Source: Sweltsa coloradensis (taxonomy: Eukaryota > Arthropoda > Insecta > Plecoptera > Chloroperlidae). From it: a DNA stretch of 64,000 bases. The stretch lies in NCBI GenBank assembly GCA_024449915.1, contig JAMZAV010001812.1, positions 1 to 64,000 of the forward strand, given 5' to 3'. A model generated the notes under the pieces. The model had not been told where the DNA came from and did no database searches. It was given only the letters and a program-made list of their open reading frames with translations. The translations under genes and the position numbers were made by a program. This document shows positions 10,904-22,340 of this stretch, piece by piece (the stretch's first letter is position 1; each line of letters starts with the position of its first letter).

Positions 10904-12161
10904 GTACCAATTATGATCAGGCATACTAGAATAGAGTTGAAATAATATGCTTTTACATAGGTATTATTATTGAGTGTGTGTGTGTGCGTGTGCGATTTCG
11001 AGTGTGAGTGGGGGTGAGTATGTGAGTGCGTGAGTGAGTGTGAGAGAGAGTGCCACGTTTTTAGGGACATCGATCAAATATATCTTATGATTATCGTACT
11101 TTTGCAACTTTTTCGATTTTTAATGAGATATTTTTCGTGATATTTGGCAAACGGCTACTCCGATCTTGATGAATTTTGTGGGAACGTTACATTCATTCAT
11201 TTACTATTCATTCAAATTATATAATAATAATTTCAGTGACTAGAACTTATTATGTTATGATTTTAGAGACATTTGAAGAAATATTTCTCATAGAAATCGT
11301 ACTATTACAATTTTTCAACCGTTTTTCAAAAACGATAATTCGTGATATTGGACCGATTCTGAAAAAGCAAATCTTCGGACATCCAAGTATTTTACAATCT
11401 ATAAATTGGTATAGCCGTAGCAATTAATATCACTTTATAACAAACGTCCTAAATTAACAAAAATGATTTTGCCATGGGACTTGAAAAAGTATAGAGATCC
11501 TACGCATACTAAAAACTACAAAAAGATCATCCATCAACGCGACTACAAGAAACGATCGTGAAGCGGTTTAGTTGTACCGGTTGTACGCATTGTATGTGAT
11601 TGTTGTCAAGTTTCTATAGTTACTCGTTAATTAATATAAACTGAATTATTTCTATGGATTCTGGCTAACTTTTTCAACTTTTTCTTTCAAAAGGTACTAC
11701 ATCACCAATACATTAATATTTATGTAAAATATGAACGTTGTAGCCCCACCTGTTTGGTCAAAAATGGGCCCAAATGTCACGAAAATATCACATTAAAATA
11801 GCGAAAATCGTAGAGATACAATATTTGTGAGAAATATTTGTTCCACCCAAAAACGTGTCAAGTCTTAAGTTCAGAGATTTCGAATGTCCCCTCTAATTTT
11901 TCATCAAGATCGCATAATATGCTGTATGTATGTATGTAGATCGCGAACAAACAGAAAAAAAAAAACAACAAAAAAAACACATGAGCTAATTTTTTGGTGG
12001 GCTACGTGAAATTGAAGTCTTCGCTTCCCTCATCCAATAATAAGCTAATAATATTGTGTTTATGTATCTCTGTATGTACCTAACGTCGGTTATAGATCTT
12101 TACACGAGTCACATAATCTCTCATCAGTTACCATCTGATTGACTTGTATTTCCTGTTGTAG
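10904..12161 (+). other. Intron 2 of copy A with TG/GTGA microsatellite and V fragments
   Basis: The intron runs from GTACC to the acceptor TTTCCTGTTGTAG. It holds a short GTGT/GAGT microsatellite at 10974-11052 (the counterpart of the 690-bp tract in copy B), a decayed plus-strand V-type piece (about 11053-11560, ending GATCATCCATCAACGCG) and a minus-strand V-type piece (about 11585-12037, ending CTTCCCTCATCCAA). Confidence 0.65.
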
Positions 12162-13875
12162 ACGGAACCAAGTCTCCTCGACACAACCATCAGCCGGACG
12201 ACTCAACGCCAGACACTGAGGTTGTTCGCAAGTCTCCTGCCCGGAAGATCAACCAAGGTAACAAGCGTAACGCCTCCAAGAAGGGGGTGGGGCAGCCGCG
12301 CCAACTGAAAGACAACACCAGTGGTGGTGGACAGAGAACAACAGGTCTATTTCACTGCATTACCTGCTCTAAAGGTTTTAAAACAAAGAAAGATCTCAGA
12401 AGACACATGGTCACCCACACTGACGACAGGCCCTTCCGTTGTCCATCCCCGTGTGGTAAAACATATAAACATGCATACTCACTTAAAACACACTCTTACA
12501 CTCACATGGCTAGGAAACCGTTTGTTTGCGACATTTGTAACAAAGATTTTGCACCAAAAGCCCAACTTGTGTGGCATATGCGCATCCATACTGGCATAAG
12601 ACCTTTTACTTGTGCAGAGTGTGGTAAAGGATTCTATACAAAAGGTCGCCTCTCAAATCACCTACGCACTCACAGTGAAAACAGGCCATTCAAGTGTCCA
12701 TGTGGTAAAGTGTTTAAACATGCAAATACCCTGACAAAGCATGCCAAATCTCATCTGTCAAGAAACCGTTTGTTTGCTCATTCTGCGACAAGGGTTTTCA
12801 CAGGAAAAGTGAACTCACATGGCATGTGCTGTTTCATTTTGGCGCTGTGCCTAAACCGTTCACTTGCCCAGAATGTAAAAAGAGTTTTATAAGTGCCAGT
12901 TCACTGAAATCACACTCCAACACTCACCTCTCAGTTAAGCCTGAAGCTTGTGAACTCTGCGATAAAACCTTTGCCGACAAGACACAGCTCACAACCCATA
13001 TGGTCACACATAGCATTATCAAGGCACACAAGTGTCCTATTTGTTTTAAAGCATTTAAAATGGAAAACAATCTGAAGAGGCATTTCCCTCACACATACTG
13101 GTGAGAAACTTTATGTGTGTGCCGTGTGTGGGTAAGGGTTTCATTGCAAAAGCTGGTCTTAAGAGACACATGCTTACACACAGTGAAGAAAGACCATTCA
13201 CGTGTTTACACCAAACGTGTGGTAAAACCTTCAAGAGTGCTATTTATCTTAAACTCCACTCAATGTCCCCTAGTGAGAAAAGTTAAATCTGTAATGTGTG
13301 TGGTAAAAGTTTTGCAAACAAGTCTTGTCATAAAAAGCACATGATAACTTACAGCAATAAGAGACAATTTAAATGTGTAATGCGGAATAGATTTTAAATG
13401 TTCATCTTCACTGAGAACACATTCGTCAAACAAACATGGCTAACAGGAAAATCGTTCAGGTGCCAGATATGTGTCAAGAATTCTAGCGAAACAGATTTGA
13501 AAAACCACATGTTTTCTCACAGTGCGACACGCTCATTTTCGTGTAAAGTTTGCAACAAGACTTATAATAATCAGCAAGCTCTGAAAGACCACTCAAGATA
13601 TCATGGACCGCGCACAAAAGTCGTATGTATAAGATTTGCAATTAAAGTTTCATTACTAAATCTCAGCTGGGTTATCACACCCAACGTGCACACTTAAAGG
13701 AGAACGCATTTAAGTGCCCGACCTGCTCTAAAGAATGGTGGACTTTATATGATTTGCAGAAACACTCTAAGATACACTTGAAGTCCAGACAATCCTGTGT
13801 AATATCTGTTCAAAGAGTTTTAAGAGTAAACAAGGAATCACTTCCCCCATGCAGACTCACAGGGGTAGCAATTAA
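12162..13875 (+). pseudogene. Zinc-finger gene copy A, exon 3: decayed array of 18 C2H2 fingers
   Basis: The first part (from GTKSPRHNHQPDD, a lysine/arginine-rich stretch KSPARK...NKRNASKK) leads into fingers 1-5 in one frame: FHCITC, FRCPSPC, FVCDIC, FTCAEC and FKCPC. A frameshift near 12765 precedes fingers 6-9, and another near 13085 (extra T in CATTTCCC) precedes 10-11. The next finger is cut by a TAA (13284-13286) where copy B has TTTCATCTG. Later fingers have lost ligands (H to Y, H to P) or are out of frame. The order of fingers matches copy B exactly. The number and variety of lesions point to a true pseudogene rather than sequencing error alone. Stop at 13873-13875. Confidence 0.85.
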
Positions 13876-14099
13876 CAAAAGGTTTATACTTGATGGGCTT
13901 ATCAATTGACATTGCTAATGCATTTAAAGATTATGATGTTTTCCCTTACAGAAAATATTGGTAACCAAATGGTAGCCAACTAATATCCAAGCGATACCCA
14001 CAGCCTAATTTTGATAACCAAGTAGTCACCAAGTAGTAGCCAGAGGTATCCAATGAAATTTCTGTTGAACTGATGGTAACCATTTGGTGGCCAAACAGT
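13876..14099. other. 3' flank of copy A finger exon
   Basis: This is AT-rich sequence followed by diverged relatives of the next satellite (GGTAACCAAATGGTAGCC). No AATAAA polyadenylation signal was found immediately after the stop. Confidence 0.4.
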
Positions 14100-14640
14100 A
14101 TGGATAAAGTAACCATATTGCTACCTGACGGAAATATAACCAAATGCTGGCCAACAGGTCACCATATGTTCACCAAGTGGTAGCCATATGGCAAACTCTT
14201 GTCTACAAGTTGGCAAAATGAAACTGGGTGACCAATGCTAGCCAACGCGTCACCATATGTCTACCAAGGGATAGCCATATGGCAAACTCTTGGCTACCTG
14301 TTGGTCTCCATGCAACTAGGTAACCATATGCTAGCCAACGTGTCACCATATGTGTACGAAGTGATAGCCATATGGCAAACTCTTGGCTACCAGTTGGTCT
14401 CCATGCAACTAGGTAACCATTGCTAGCCAACGCGTCACCATATGTTACCAAGTAGTAGCCATATGGCAAACTCTTGGCTACCTGTTGGTCTCCATGCAAC
14501 TAGGTCACCAATGCTAACCAACGCGTCACCATATGTGTACCAAGTGGTAGCCATATGGCAAACTCTTGGCTACCAGTTGGTCTCCATGCAACTAGGTACC
14601 ATAACCAATTGCTAGCCAACGCGTCACCATAATATGTTTA
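14100..14640. repeat. 92-bp satellite with CCATATGG motifs
   Basis: CACCATATG recurs at 14159, 14251, 14344, 14436, 14527 and 14625, giving a period of 91-98 bp. Each unit contains AGCCATATGGCAAACTCTTG, GTTGGTCTCCATGCAACTAG and TAGCCAACGCGTC. Open frames on both strands here are products of the repeat. Confidence 0.85.
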
Positions 14641-15441
14641 TTTATTTATTATTAAAAGTCGTATACAGCTCGTTAGTACCATTTTACAAAGACCCTAACG
14701 ACATCTAAATAAAATAAATGGTGACAATGAAATGGCGAATGATACTCTGAGATAAAAAAGAGATGATTATGAAAAGTAAACAAATAGCCCTATATCAAAA
14801 GTATAAACACTAAGAAAAATTATAATAATAATGCATGCCATATATAAACCCATTACAAAATGTTTAAACTTTACAATGAACATATAAAATATTTTATCGT
14901 CTGTAAGGAGATAGGACCATGATACGACGTACACATGAGTCAGCGTACACAGCCATCCAGTGCAAGGATGGTTGTCAGTGTTCTTCTTTGCAACTTAATG
15001 AGCATTTGATTTATTACTTAAAACAAAACAATCTCCACCATAAAGAGTGTGTGTGTACATTAGTGAAAAAAACACGATAACCAATCACCTTGATGATGAA
15101 TATATTATTAATTTTTGGTTTATTCATTTAACAACTATAGGCCTATGCATCAACAAATTAAAAAAACAAATTGGGTCATATATTATTGAATTTCAAAAGC
15201 AATTTGTAGAACTTTTTTTATTTAAAGTTACTGCCACGGAGACAGCATTCATCAACACACGCGAACCAAGCTTGAATTGTTTATGCAGATAATTCTGTAG
15301 CTTTTGGCCTGCTTACATCTCTCTTGTTATACAGTTTAATTGAAAATGACAACTGTATACCAGTTTCACCATATTCCATGGTTTCACTTTTCACCAACTG
15401 AGACAAAAATATATGAATATCTCTTATGATGTCATTTAATT
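14641..15441. other. Unassigned AT-rich interval, possible LINE 3' tail
   Basis: TTTATTTATTTATTATTAAA at 14637 could be the tail of a minus-strand LINE whose 3' UTR follows. No coding motif supports it. The rest has no recognisable feature. Confidence 0.3.
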
Positions 15442-15446
15442 TTGGT

Positions 15447-15503
<57 letters not shown>

Positions 15504-15543
15504 TTTGAGGCTTTTGCAGTACATGATATACATATATACATAC

Positions 15544-15575
<32 letters not shown>

Positions 15576-15582
15576 ATATATA
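15442..15582. repeat. TA dinucleotide microsatellites
   Basis: Two long TA tracts (15449-15500 and 15541-15582) are separated by a short unique stretch. Tyr/Ile-rich open frames across them are artefacts. Confidence 0.9.
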
Positions 15583-15853
15583 TGTAGATGTGGATTCTGC
15601 GGTGATTTGCCCTGTGTTTTGAGTTGATGGCTCTAAAAAGAACCGTTCTTCTCGACGTTTCGAAAATCTGTGGCTTTCCATCTTCAGGAGTCGATGCTGA
15701 GTCTGTGACGGACGGCACTGCCGTCCGTCACAGACGTCGAGAAGACTCCTGAAGATGGAAAGCCACAGCTTTTCGAAACGTCGAGAAGAACGGTTCTTTT
15801 TAGAGCCATCAACTCAAAACACAGGGCAAATCACCGCAGAATCCACATCTACA
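15583..15853. repeat. Near-perfect palindrome of about 270 bp flanked by TA tracts
   Basis: The left arm begins TGTAGATGTGGATTCTGCGG and the right arm ends CCGCAGAATCCACATCTACA. The centre is near 15720 at GGACGGCACTGCCGTCC. Both arms contain CCTGAAGATGGAAAGCCACA and CGAAACGTCGAGAAG. It is likely an inverted dimer of a Penelope-related terminal sequence, given the neighbouring element and the shared GAAACGTC phrase. Confidence 0.75.
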
Positions 15854-15882
15854 TCTACCAGCGGCCCTGAAAGCCTAAGAAT

Positions 15883-15885
<3 letters not shown>

Positions 15886-15921
<36 letters not shown>
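15886..15921. repeat. TA microsatellite at the Penelope-like element edge
   Basis: A pure AT tract lies between AGAATCC and GGATTGTTGTAGG. Confidence 0.9.
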
Positions 15922-15922
<1 letters not shown>

Positions 15923-15954
15923 ATTGTTGTAGGTTTTCGCGGCCCGTCATAGGA

Positions 15955-17355
15955 TAAAAACAAGGATCTTGGGTAAAACCGCGTCGAAAATAAGATGAAC
16001 CAGGGCAGAACCTGGGCGTCCACCGACGTTTCGTCTGTACTACGTCAGACATTATCAAGGTTGACTGTGACTCTACGGAGGTTGGAGTCACAGTGGTTGG
16101 CAAGCACGCAGCGCCCGCCTTATATAGCCTCGGCTGAAGGTGCGGGGCGGCGAGGTTATATAGAAAATAGGTGCGGGGCGGCGAGGTCATATCGTGAAAA
16201 GGTGCGGGGCGGCGATGTCATATCGATAAAATATTATACGGATGGTGGCAATTGAGAAACAAAATAGCACAGCTTACTGTAGTGAAACCTTTTTAGTCCG
16301 GCTTCTTGTCATAGGGCCTGATTGGTTGTCTTTTGAAAAGTTATTTGTGCTTGGAATTATGGAATCTGAAATTTGCACCACCTCTGAGGGATTTGGCTGA
16401 ATAGGTCTACGGACTACATTTCGAGGCATGAGTGCAGGTTTCCAAGCAAGAGGGAGGCTCTGGCTATCATCTCTTTTGTTCATGTTATTCGGCCGTTTCT
16501 CAATTTCCACAGATTCACGGAAAAATCAGCTCCTTTTTGAGAAGTGCAAAGGACTCTGTTCATCTGGAAGAAAGAGGGGTTTATGAGGTTCCCTGTGGCG
16601 ACTGCGATCAAACGTACATAGGCCAAACAGGCAGACGCATAGCAGTGAGGATAAATGAACACTCTAATGCAGTGAAAACAGGTGACAAGAAATCAGCCCT
16701 GGCTCAACATGCTAAAGCTTACTCGCATGTGATAGATTTTGACAAAACAAAAACTATTTGTCCTGTACAACAGCTCAAGCCACGTATTATCCGTGAATCT
16801 GTGGAAATTGAGAAACGGCCGAATAACATGAACAAAAGAGATGATAGCCAGAGCCTCCCTCTTGCTTGGAAACCTGCACTCATGCCTCGAAATGTAGTCC
16901 GTAGACCTATTCAGCCAAATCCCTCAGAGGTGGTGCAAATTTCAGATTCCATAATTCCAAGCACAAATAACTTTTCAAAAGACAACCAATCAGGCCCTAT
17001 GACAAGAAGCCGGACTAAAAAGGTTTCACTACAGTAAGCTGTGCTATTTTGTTTCTCAATTGCCACCATCCGTATATATTTTATCGATATGACATCGCCG
17101 CCCCGCACCTTTTCACGATATGACCTCGCCGCCCCGCACCTATTTTCTATATAACCTCGCCGCCCTGCACCTTCAGCCGAGGCTATATAAGGCGGGCGCT
17201 GCGTGCTTGCCAACCACTGTGACTCCAACCTCCGTAGAGTCACAGTCAACCTTGATAATGTCTGACGTAGTACAGACGAAACGTCGGTGGACGCCCAGGT
17301 TCTGCCCTGGTTCATCTTATTTTCGACGCGGTTTTACCCAAGATCCTTGTTTTTA
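15955..17355 (+). mobile_element. Penelope-like element 3' part with inverted arms
   Basis: Sequence 16791-17355 is repeated in inverse orientation at 15955-16520 (arms of about 565 bp), leaving a 270-bp spacer that encodes most of the GIY-YIG domain. After the stop at 17035-17037 the 3' region holds three units of about 33 bp with CGCCGCCCCGCACCT, then CAGACGAAACGTCGG. The reverse transcriptase part is absent. Inverted partial copies are a known habit of Penelope elements. Confidence 0.8.
16519..17037 (+). pseudogene. GIY-YIG endonuclease domain of a Penelope-like retroelement
   Basis: In Penelope-like elements this C-terminal domain nicks target DNA for target-primed reverse transcription. 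The frame carries GVYEVPCGDCDQTYIGQTGR (GIY as GVY, then YIG, with the family's CGDC), followed by RINEH and ALAQHAKAYSHVIDFD. The C-terminus (SVEIEKRPNNMNKRDD) is typical of the family. The upstream end is artificial: it joins the inverted arm at 16520, so the ATG at 16432 is not a real start. The catalytic reverse transcriptase is missing, so the copy cannot act alone. Confidence 0.85.
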
Positions 17356-18217
17356 TATATATATATATTTTTTATATATATTTTTATATATTTTATATAT
17401 ATATATATATTTTATATATATATATATACATATATATTATATATACACCAATAGAATTAGTAGCGTTATTTTCAGGTCGTACCAACCAGCATTGCATCGG
17501 ACAGCCTATACTTTATTTATGCAGATGTACCCACCTCGGCATATCAACAACAAGAAACAAAATTTCGAACATGCGCTTCGCATGGAAGGCATTATTTGCT
17601 ATACCCACATTAAAAATATACCGTACACCATTAGTATAATATACTACGCACTATTTAAAAAGGAACTTTAATAGAACAGGTAAATACTATTTAGTAGGTG
17701 GGAAATAAAGTTTTTTATTATGTAGCATTATTTCGAAAAGTTTAACTTTTCTTCGGCCAGCATTATTTACAAAATTACAAACATCTGACAAAAACAACAA
17801 ACACAGCTATGTGGATGAAAAAATAATTGCAAAGTTGTTATTTGTAAGTAATTTAAACAAGGGGAAAAGAAAAACATTTAAAAACGATCTATCCCTAGCT
17901 GATTATGACAAAGCAACTTTAGTTGAATAAAAAATAGTCAAGAAGATAGACTGACAGACAATTGGTTGTTAGTTGAAAGTTGATTTATATAGTTTGAGTT
18001 GATAGTTTTTTTGTTGATAGTGGAAAAAAATTAAAGTTGAAATATGTAAGCTAATGTTTTGATGGTACGAAATCTTGCCATAATACTGAACACTATTCCA
18101 ACACATCCAAAATAATTAAAAGACATACGGATAGGTCACAAAGCAAGCGCACAATAACAACGATAGTAAAGTAGATTTGCTATTGAATCTATAGGCGGTT
18201 ATTCCCGGTGCATCCAA
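17356..18217. other. TA-rich tract and unassigned DNA
   Basis: TATATATTTT-type low-complexity sequence runs to about 17440. From there to 18217 no gene, splice pair or repeat boundary was recognised. Confidence 0.5.
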
Positions 18218-18292
18218 GCACGTCCGTAGCGCAACGGTTATATGCTTGGCTTACAGATCGAGAGTCTCTGCTGCACCGAATTCGAGACAGCT
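18218..18292 (+). repeat. Degenerate tRNA-like sequence
   Basis: The A-box-like part TCCGTAGCGCAACGGTTATA resembles tRNA D-arms. The B-box position (CCGAATTCGAGAC) is poor and the stems do not close. Probably a decayed tRNA pseudogene or SINE head. Confidence 0.3.
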
Positions 18293-18474
18293 AACTTGAA
18301 ACTTTATAGCCTACCTGCAATTAATATATGTTGTGTTTCCACCTACAGGCAATCAACTGGTGTCAGAAATTACGACGAAATAGCTACATGTAATCGGTAG
18401 TATATAAAATTAATTATTTTATTTTTTCGTCTAGCCTACATATTTCGCTCCTAGATCGCGCTACAGATGCTACG

Positions 18475-18860
18475 GGCATCCATATGGATATCTTTAGCAA
18501 CCATATGGATAGATTTGGTGACCATGTGGCCACTATATGGATACTTTAATTAACCATGTAGCAACCATATGGTTAACAATTCAGTGCCATATGGATATCT
18601 TAAGTGACCAAATGGTGAGGATGTGGTTGCCATATGGGGATATGAGCTGGATTTTGTTAGGTATCCATCAAGGTATCCAAGTAGTCGTATTTTGACACAA
18701 AAACGACTACTTGGATACTATGTGGGCTATCATTTGGCGAGCATATGGTTACCATGTTTGGGTACTTCTTGGCGATGATTTGGCTACAAGTTGGCTTACA
18801 ATATGGCAACTATATATATATATATATATACCTATTGGATACTTTTTGGCAACCTTTAAT
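18475..18860. repeat. CCATATGG-rich foldback with central hairpin
   Basis: CCATATGG and variants recur about every 40-60 bases. The centre (18673-18718) is a hairpin with arms GTATCCAAGTAGTCGT and its complement. Motif style matches the satellite at 14100-14640. A 20-bp TA tract lies at 18813-18832. Confidence 0.65.
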
Positions 18861-20385
18861 TTCCATAAGGGTTGTTACATGTATTACATTATATATTGTT
18901 TTAGTTCATTTATACTATGAGCAAATATGTATTGGAAATTGGAATATAATTTGAGAATACTTCTTGACTAAAATATTTGTTTTAATTGGGTACCTACCTA
19001 CTAGACCCCTCATGGACAAAGATTTACCGATGCTAAGTTGCGTCTCTTAAAAATGGCGGATTTCCGCAAACCGTATGCACAAAGATAGCAGACTTGCGTC
19101 CACAAGTTACTAGATGGGCGGTAAAGTTGGGGCTCCTCTGATACGCCGCAAATGTCGACCCTCGATTATTTTTGTATCATTAAATAAATATTTCAAAAAA
19201 TTACTAACATACAGTAAAGCAGGCAATAAACGTGAAATATTGAGTAAGAAACGACGCGAACTTTTATATAGATTTTTTTTCAACAAATCAAGATATACTA
19301 AGTACACTTTACATGTTGAAGAGAATCGGAGAGGGCATAGCCCCATAGGAATTTATGCCTGATTCCCTTCATTTAAACTAAATAAAAATAACTTAATGTT
19401 TTATTTCAAATCATTGGATAAAATAGTCAATAAATTAACGTAATGTTGTAGTATCAAAATATGGTAGGCCTAATATAGTACTGTATACATTTAAAATGAC
19501 AATTTACTAAAATATTATTTTATTATATTCTTGAAATATGTAGCATGTTTGATTTCTAGGGAAATAGTATTCCATATAGCAGCACGGTTATAAAATGACT
19601 TTGGTAGATAGATATTCTATCACGGAGAGAGTTTAAAATTGGCCAGTATTATTACGGATAAATTGTCTGTACTGTATTGATATTCTTTAAACGGATCAAG
19701 GTCTGTTTCACCGGTAATTAAGTTTAAACATCGTTAACAGAGTCCGAGTATAGTTAAAACATGACGAAATAACACTAGATGGTGAAAATTTTTGCCATAG
19801 GCGACAAGGCCTCCGGCGGCTGGGGCTTCGCCCCTGACCCCAGCTGGTGCCCACAAAATCTTCTACCTAATGGATTTGCCCCACCCAACTTCCAAAACGT
19901 TCCTACGCGCTTTCACTTTGATATCTGTAAATCTTAACCACTTTTGAATATGGAAAGCAAAACGGAGAAAATTAAAATTATCAAAAGGTAGTTAATTCCG
20001 TAAGTTTGTGAATAAGACGCTATACAGAGAAAACGGTACATCTTAAAACTTTGAAACTTGGCCTACACTTAGATGTCCTTCATGCGCAATCACTTCAGCT
20101 TTCAAAACCAAAACCGGGCAATAGGGACCGGGGAAAATCGAAATGATAATCAATACACGTAATTTCTAAGGCATAGTTATTTGTACGAACTTGAAATTAA
20201 ACATACTTTTAATCATTATAAATATTTAGCGCTCAAAACAAAAGGGGCGAATTCGGGAGGACAATGGGTCCAAAAATGTTAAAAAAAACAACTCTGAACT
20301 TAACAAATTTAATCATTCAAAGTCCATCATTCACGCCTTGATGGGAAATAGACAGCAAACAATTTAATATCCTCCACAAAAAAAA
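18861..20385. other. Unassigned AT-rich DNA
   Basis: No gene is supported. Overlapping 80-codon frames on both strands at 19110-19362 have no recognisable domain. A GC-rich snapback (GGGGCTTCGCCCC, about 19822) suggests a fragment of a dispersed repeat. Confidence 0.4.
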
Positions 20386-20930
20386 TGTAAAAAAAAACGC
20401 AGCCAAGCTTTCCTTCAAAAGCCTTCGGCTGTAAATGCTGTGAGGTATAGAAGTTGAGCCAAGCTTTTCATTCTTTCTACCTAGTTTCGCAATAAAAAGA
20501 AGTAAGATAATTTCGCCTGTTGACGAGCGCCAAGCCATTCCATTTTCGTGGTAAAAAAGTAACATTTTAAAACTCAAAATAAAAAAAAAATTGCTTGGCC
20601 ATTGAATTTTTAGAGTTCTAGTAAGGAACTTGACTGATGCATTTTAATGTTGTCTTTTCTCAATATAACAAGAAACTGTTTGGAGCAAACAAAATTCAAT
20701 GGCCAAGCAATTTTTTTTATAATCTTGAGTTTAAAAATGTTACTTTTTAACCACGAAAATGGTTGGCTTGGCGCTCGTCAACAGACCAAATAATCTTACT
20801 TCTTTTCAATGCGAAACTAGGGAGAAAGATTGAAAAGCTTGGCTCAACTTCAAATCTCACAGCATTCACAGCCGAAGACTATTGAAGGAGAGCTTGGCTG
20901 CCGTTTTTTTTTTTTTTTTTTTAATCTTTT
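20386..20930. repeat. Long inverted repeat (foldback element)
   Basis: The left arm (20386-20605) and right arm (20688-20916) share GCAGCCAAGCTTTCCTTCAA / complement, GAGCGCCAAGCCA / TGGCTTGGCGCTC and TTGCTTGGCCATTGAATTTT / complement. The loop is about 80 bp. A T run follows the right arm. No transposase. Confidence 0.8.
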
Positions 20931-21257
20931 TATAGGGGGAGTCTACCTCCACTATAGAAAATAGATTTTTGAGTACTACTTTTGTTCATACATTCTCGAT
21001 ACAGTTTATTTGTACTTATGTTCTTGTATTGGTCCATACCCTTCACTTGACATGTTCTATTATTTGTTAGCTATAGGTACCAATCTTTTCGTAATTTTAA
21101 GTATCATAACTAAGGTATTTAATGCTTTTCTCTGCTGTACAGAAGTCCATTGTAATATTTGTAGCAAATATTTTATCCTTGTGTATCTGTTACATCCTGT
21201 TATAGGTTATTGAATTTAGCATAGTTTCTTTGACTGTGTATGGCATGTTTCTCTACA

Positions 21258-21996
21258 CTAGGAAAACGCTTAAGTCCCGCCGCGTTGTTGGATGAGCGTA
21301 ATTGGTGCATTGAGCTGCCATGTGTTATGCGGATTTTCTGTTGTTCTGTGAAAAAATCATTACTAAGTCGCATTTAAAAAAAAAAAAAATTAAATTAAAT
21401 AAAAAATAACTTAAATTTAAAAAAAAGATCTAAAATTGCAATTTTCATTCGAAATAATTATTCGATTGCACTCAAATTCAACACAAATATATTAATTCAT
21501 AATATTAAAAATCTGTGAAAAAATTATTACAATAGGATAAAGCATGCAGGTGTTATAAGTCAAAAAACTGTTTTAAAAAAGAAAAAACCCGTAAAATTTC
21601 AATATTCGTGACAAATAATTTTTCGATTGCGTTCAAATTGCACACGAATATCTAAATTCATAAAATAAAGGTTCTGTGAAAAAATCATTAAAATCGGATA
21701 AAGCATGTAGGTGTTATAAGTCGAAGAATTTTTTTTTAAAACGAAAAAAATCGTAAATTGCGATTTTCATGAAAAATAATTTTCCGATTGCGCTCAAAAA
21801 CGTGGCAGTTCTAAGTTTAGAGATTTCGAAGGCCTCCAGAAAATTTCATCGCAATTGGAGTGTCGGTTTAGCCGGAATCGTGCTGACAAATACACAAAAA
21901 TACAGAAAAAAAGGAAGAAAGAAAAAAAAACATTCCGGATTGTGTTCTCCAGTGTAGTGAAATGAAATCTTCGCTTCGCTCGCTACGCTCATCCAA
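21258..21996 (-). mobile_element. R-type Helentron-like element inserted in a LINE fragment
   Basis: The plus strand begins CTAGGAAAACGCTTAAGTCC and ends TTCGCTCGCTACGCTCATCC plus AA. The sequence directly after it encodes LINE endonuclease residues, so the element landed at the edge of that fragment. Confidence 0.75.
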
Positions 21997-22340
21997 TTAC
22001 GATCAATATTATACTGATGGCATTGTGGTCTGAGAAGTATGCCATTTTGTTTATTATAGTGGAGTTTCTCTCTGTAACGCTGGCGATAATATTATCAATA
22101 GGTGTTTGTACGTGTGTGTGGTGTGCATCGTGTTGTGTGAGATGACAGACCGCTTGTTAGGACTATCTAGTATAAAATCTATGTTTATATCCCACACATA
22201 TAAAAATGTAGTTTGATTCCCTGACGATTTTGATTATAATATTTTCCAATTTTGAAAGAAATTTTTGTATGTCCCTATCTGGTGTCCTTGAGAGTATTAT
22301 AGTATTTGAGTTAGGAGTTCTGTTACTTCATATTCAAAGT
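21997..22340 (-). pseudogene. LINE endonuclease (EEP) fragment, frame-disrupted
   Basis: Translating the minus strand gives, in order, RTPDRDIQKFLSKLENI then IFIC (about 22290-22205) and, after a small indel, WDINIDFILDSPNKRSVI, TPIDNIIAS and AYFSDHNAISIIL (22194 down to 22000). These match the endonuclease of Jockey/CR1-type LINEs: the YRTP block, the GDFNID metal-binding block, the IDNI block and SDH with its catalytic histidine. The frame break near 22196 is why no long open frame appears. The reverse transcriptase is not found nearby. Confidence 0.75.

Larger units (their letters stand above)
820..13875 (+). repeat. Segmental duplication, copy A
   Basis: This block is colinear with 25945-42063 (copy B), and its first part with 57560-59757 (copy C). 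Shared landmarks in order are the first-exon sequence (GCTGAGCCGCT... to GTAAGT), the GCCTACTGTACC stretch, a MITE, a tRNA-like head, the AATAACTCTTCACG stretch, a 385-bp identical block, a second tRNA-like head, exon 2 and the zinc-finger exon. Non-coding stretches not listed separately (2778-3046, 3119-3560, 5195-5980, 8366-9020) are homologous to B but hold no gene that I can recognise. Direct alignment is visible by eye, so the homology is secure; the exact ends are approximate. Confidence 0.9.

Noticed and set aside
14203..14499. Frames on both strands in the 92-bp satellite
   Set aside because: Open by chance of the repeat unit; residue pattern repeats with the satellite.
15281..15718. 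145-codon minus-strand frame rich in Tyr/Ile
   Set aside because: It is produced by TA microsatellites and one arm of the palindrome.
15955..17355. CRISPR-like or prokaryotic GIY-YIG homing endonuclease
   Set aside because: The C-terminal context (IEKRPNNMNKRDD) and 3' structure are of Penelope-like retroelements, and the surroundings are animal DNA.
17120..17671. 183-codon frame after the Penelope ORF
   Set aside because: It lies in the 3' region and TA tract, with no family similarity.
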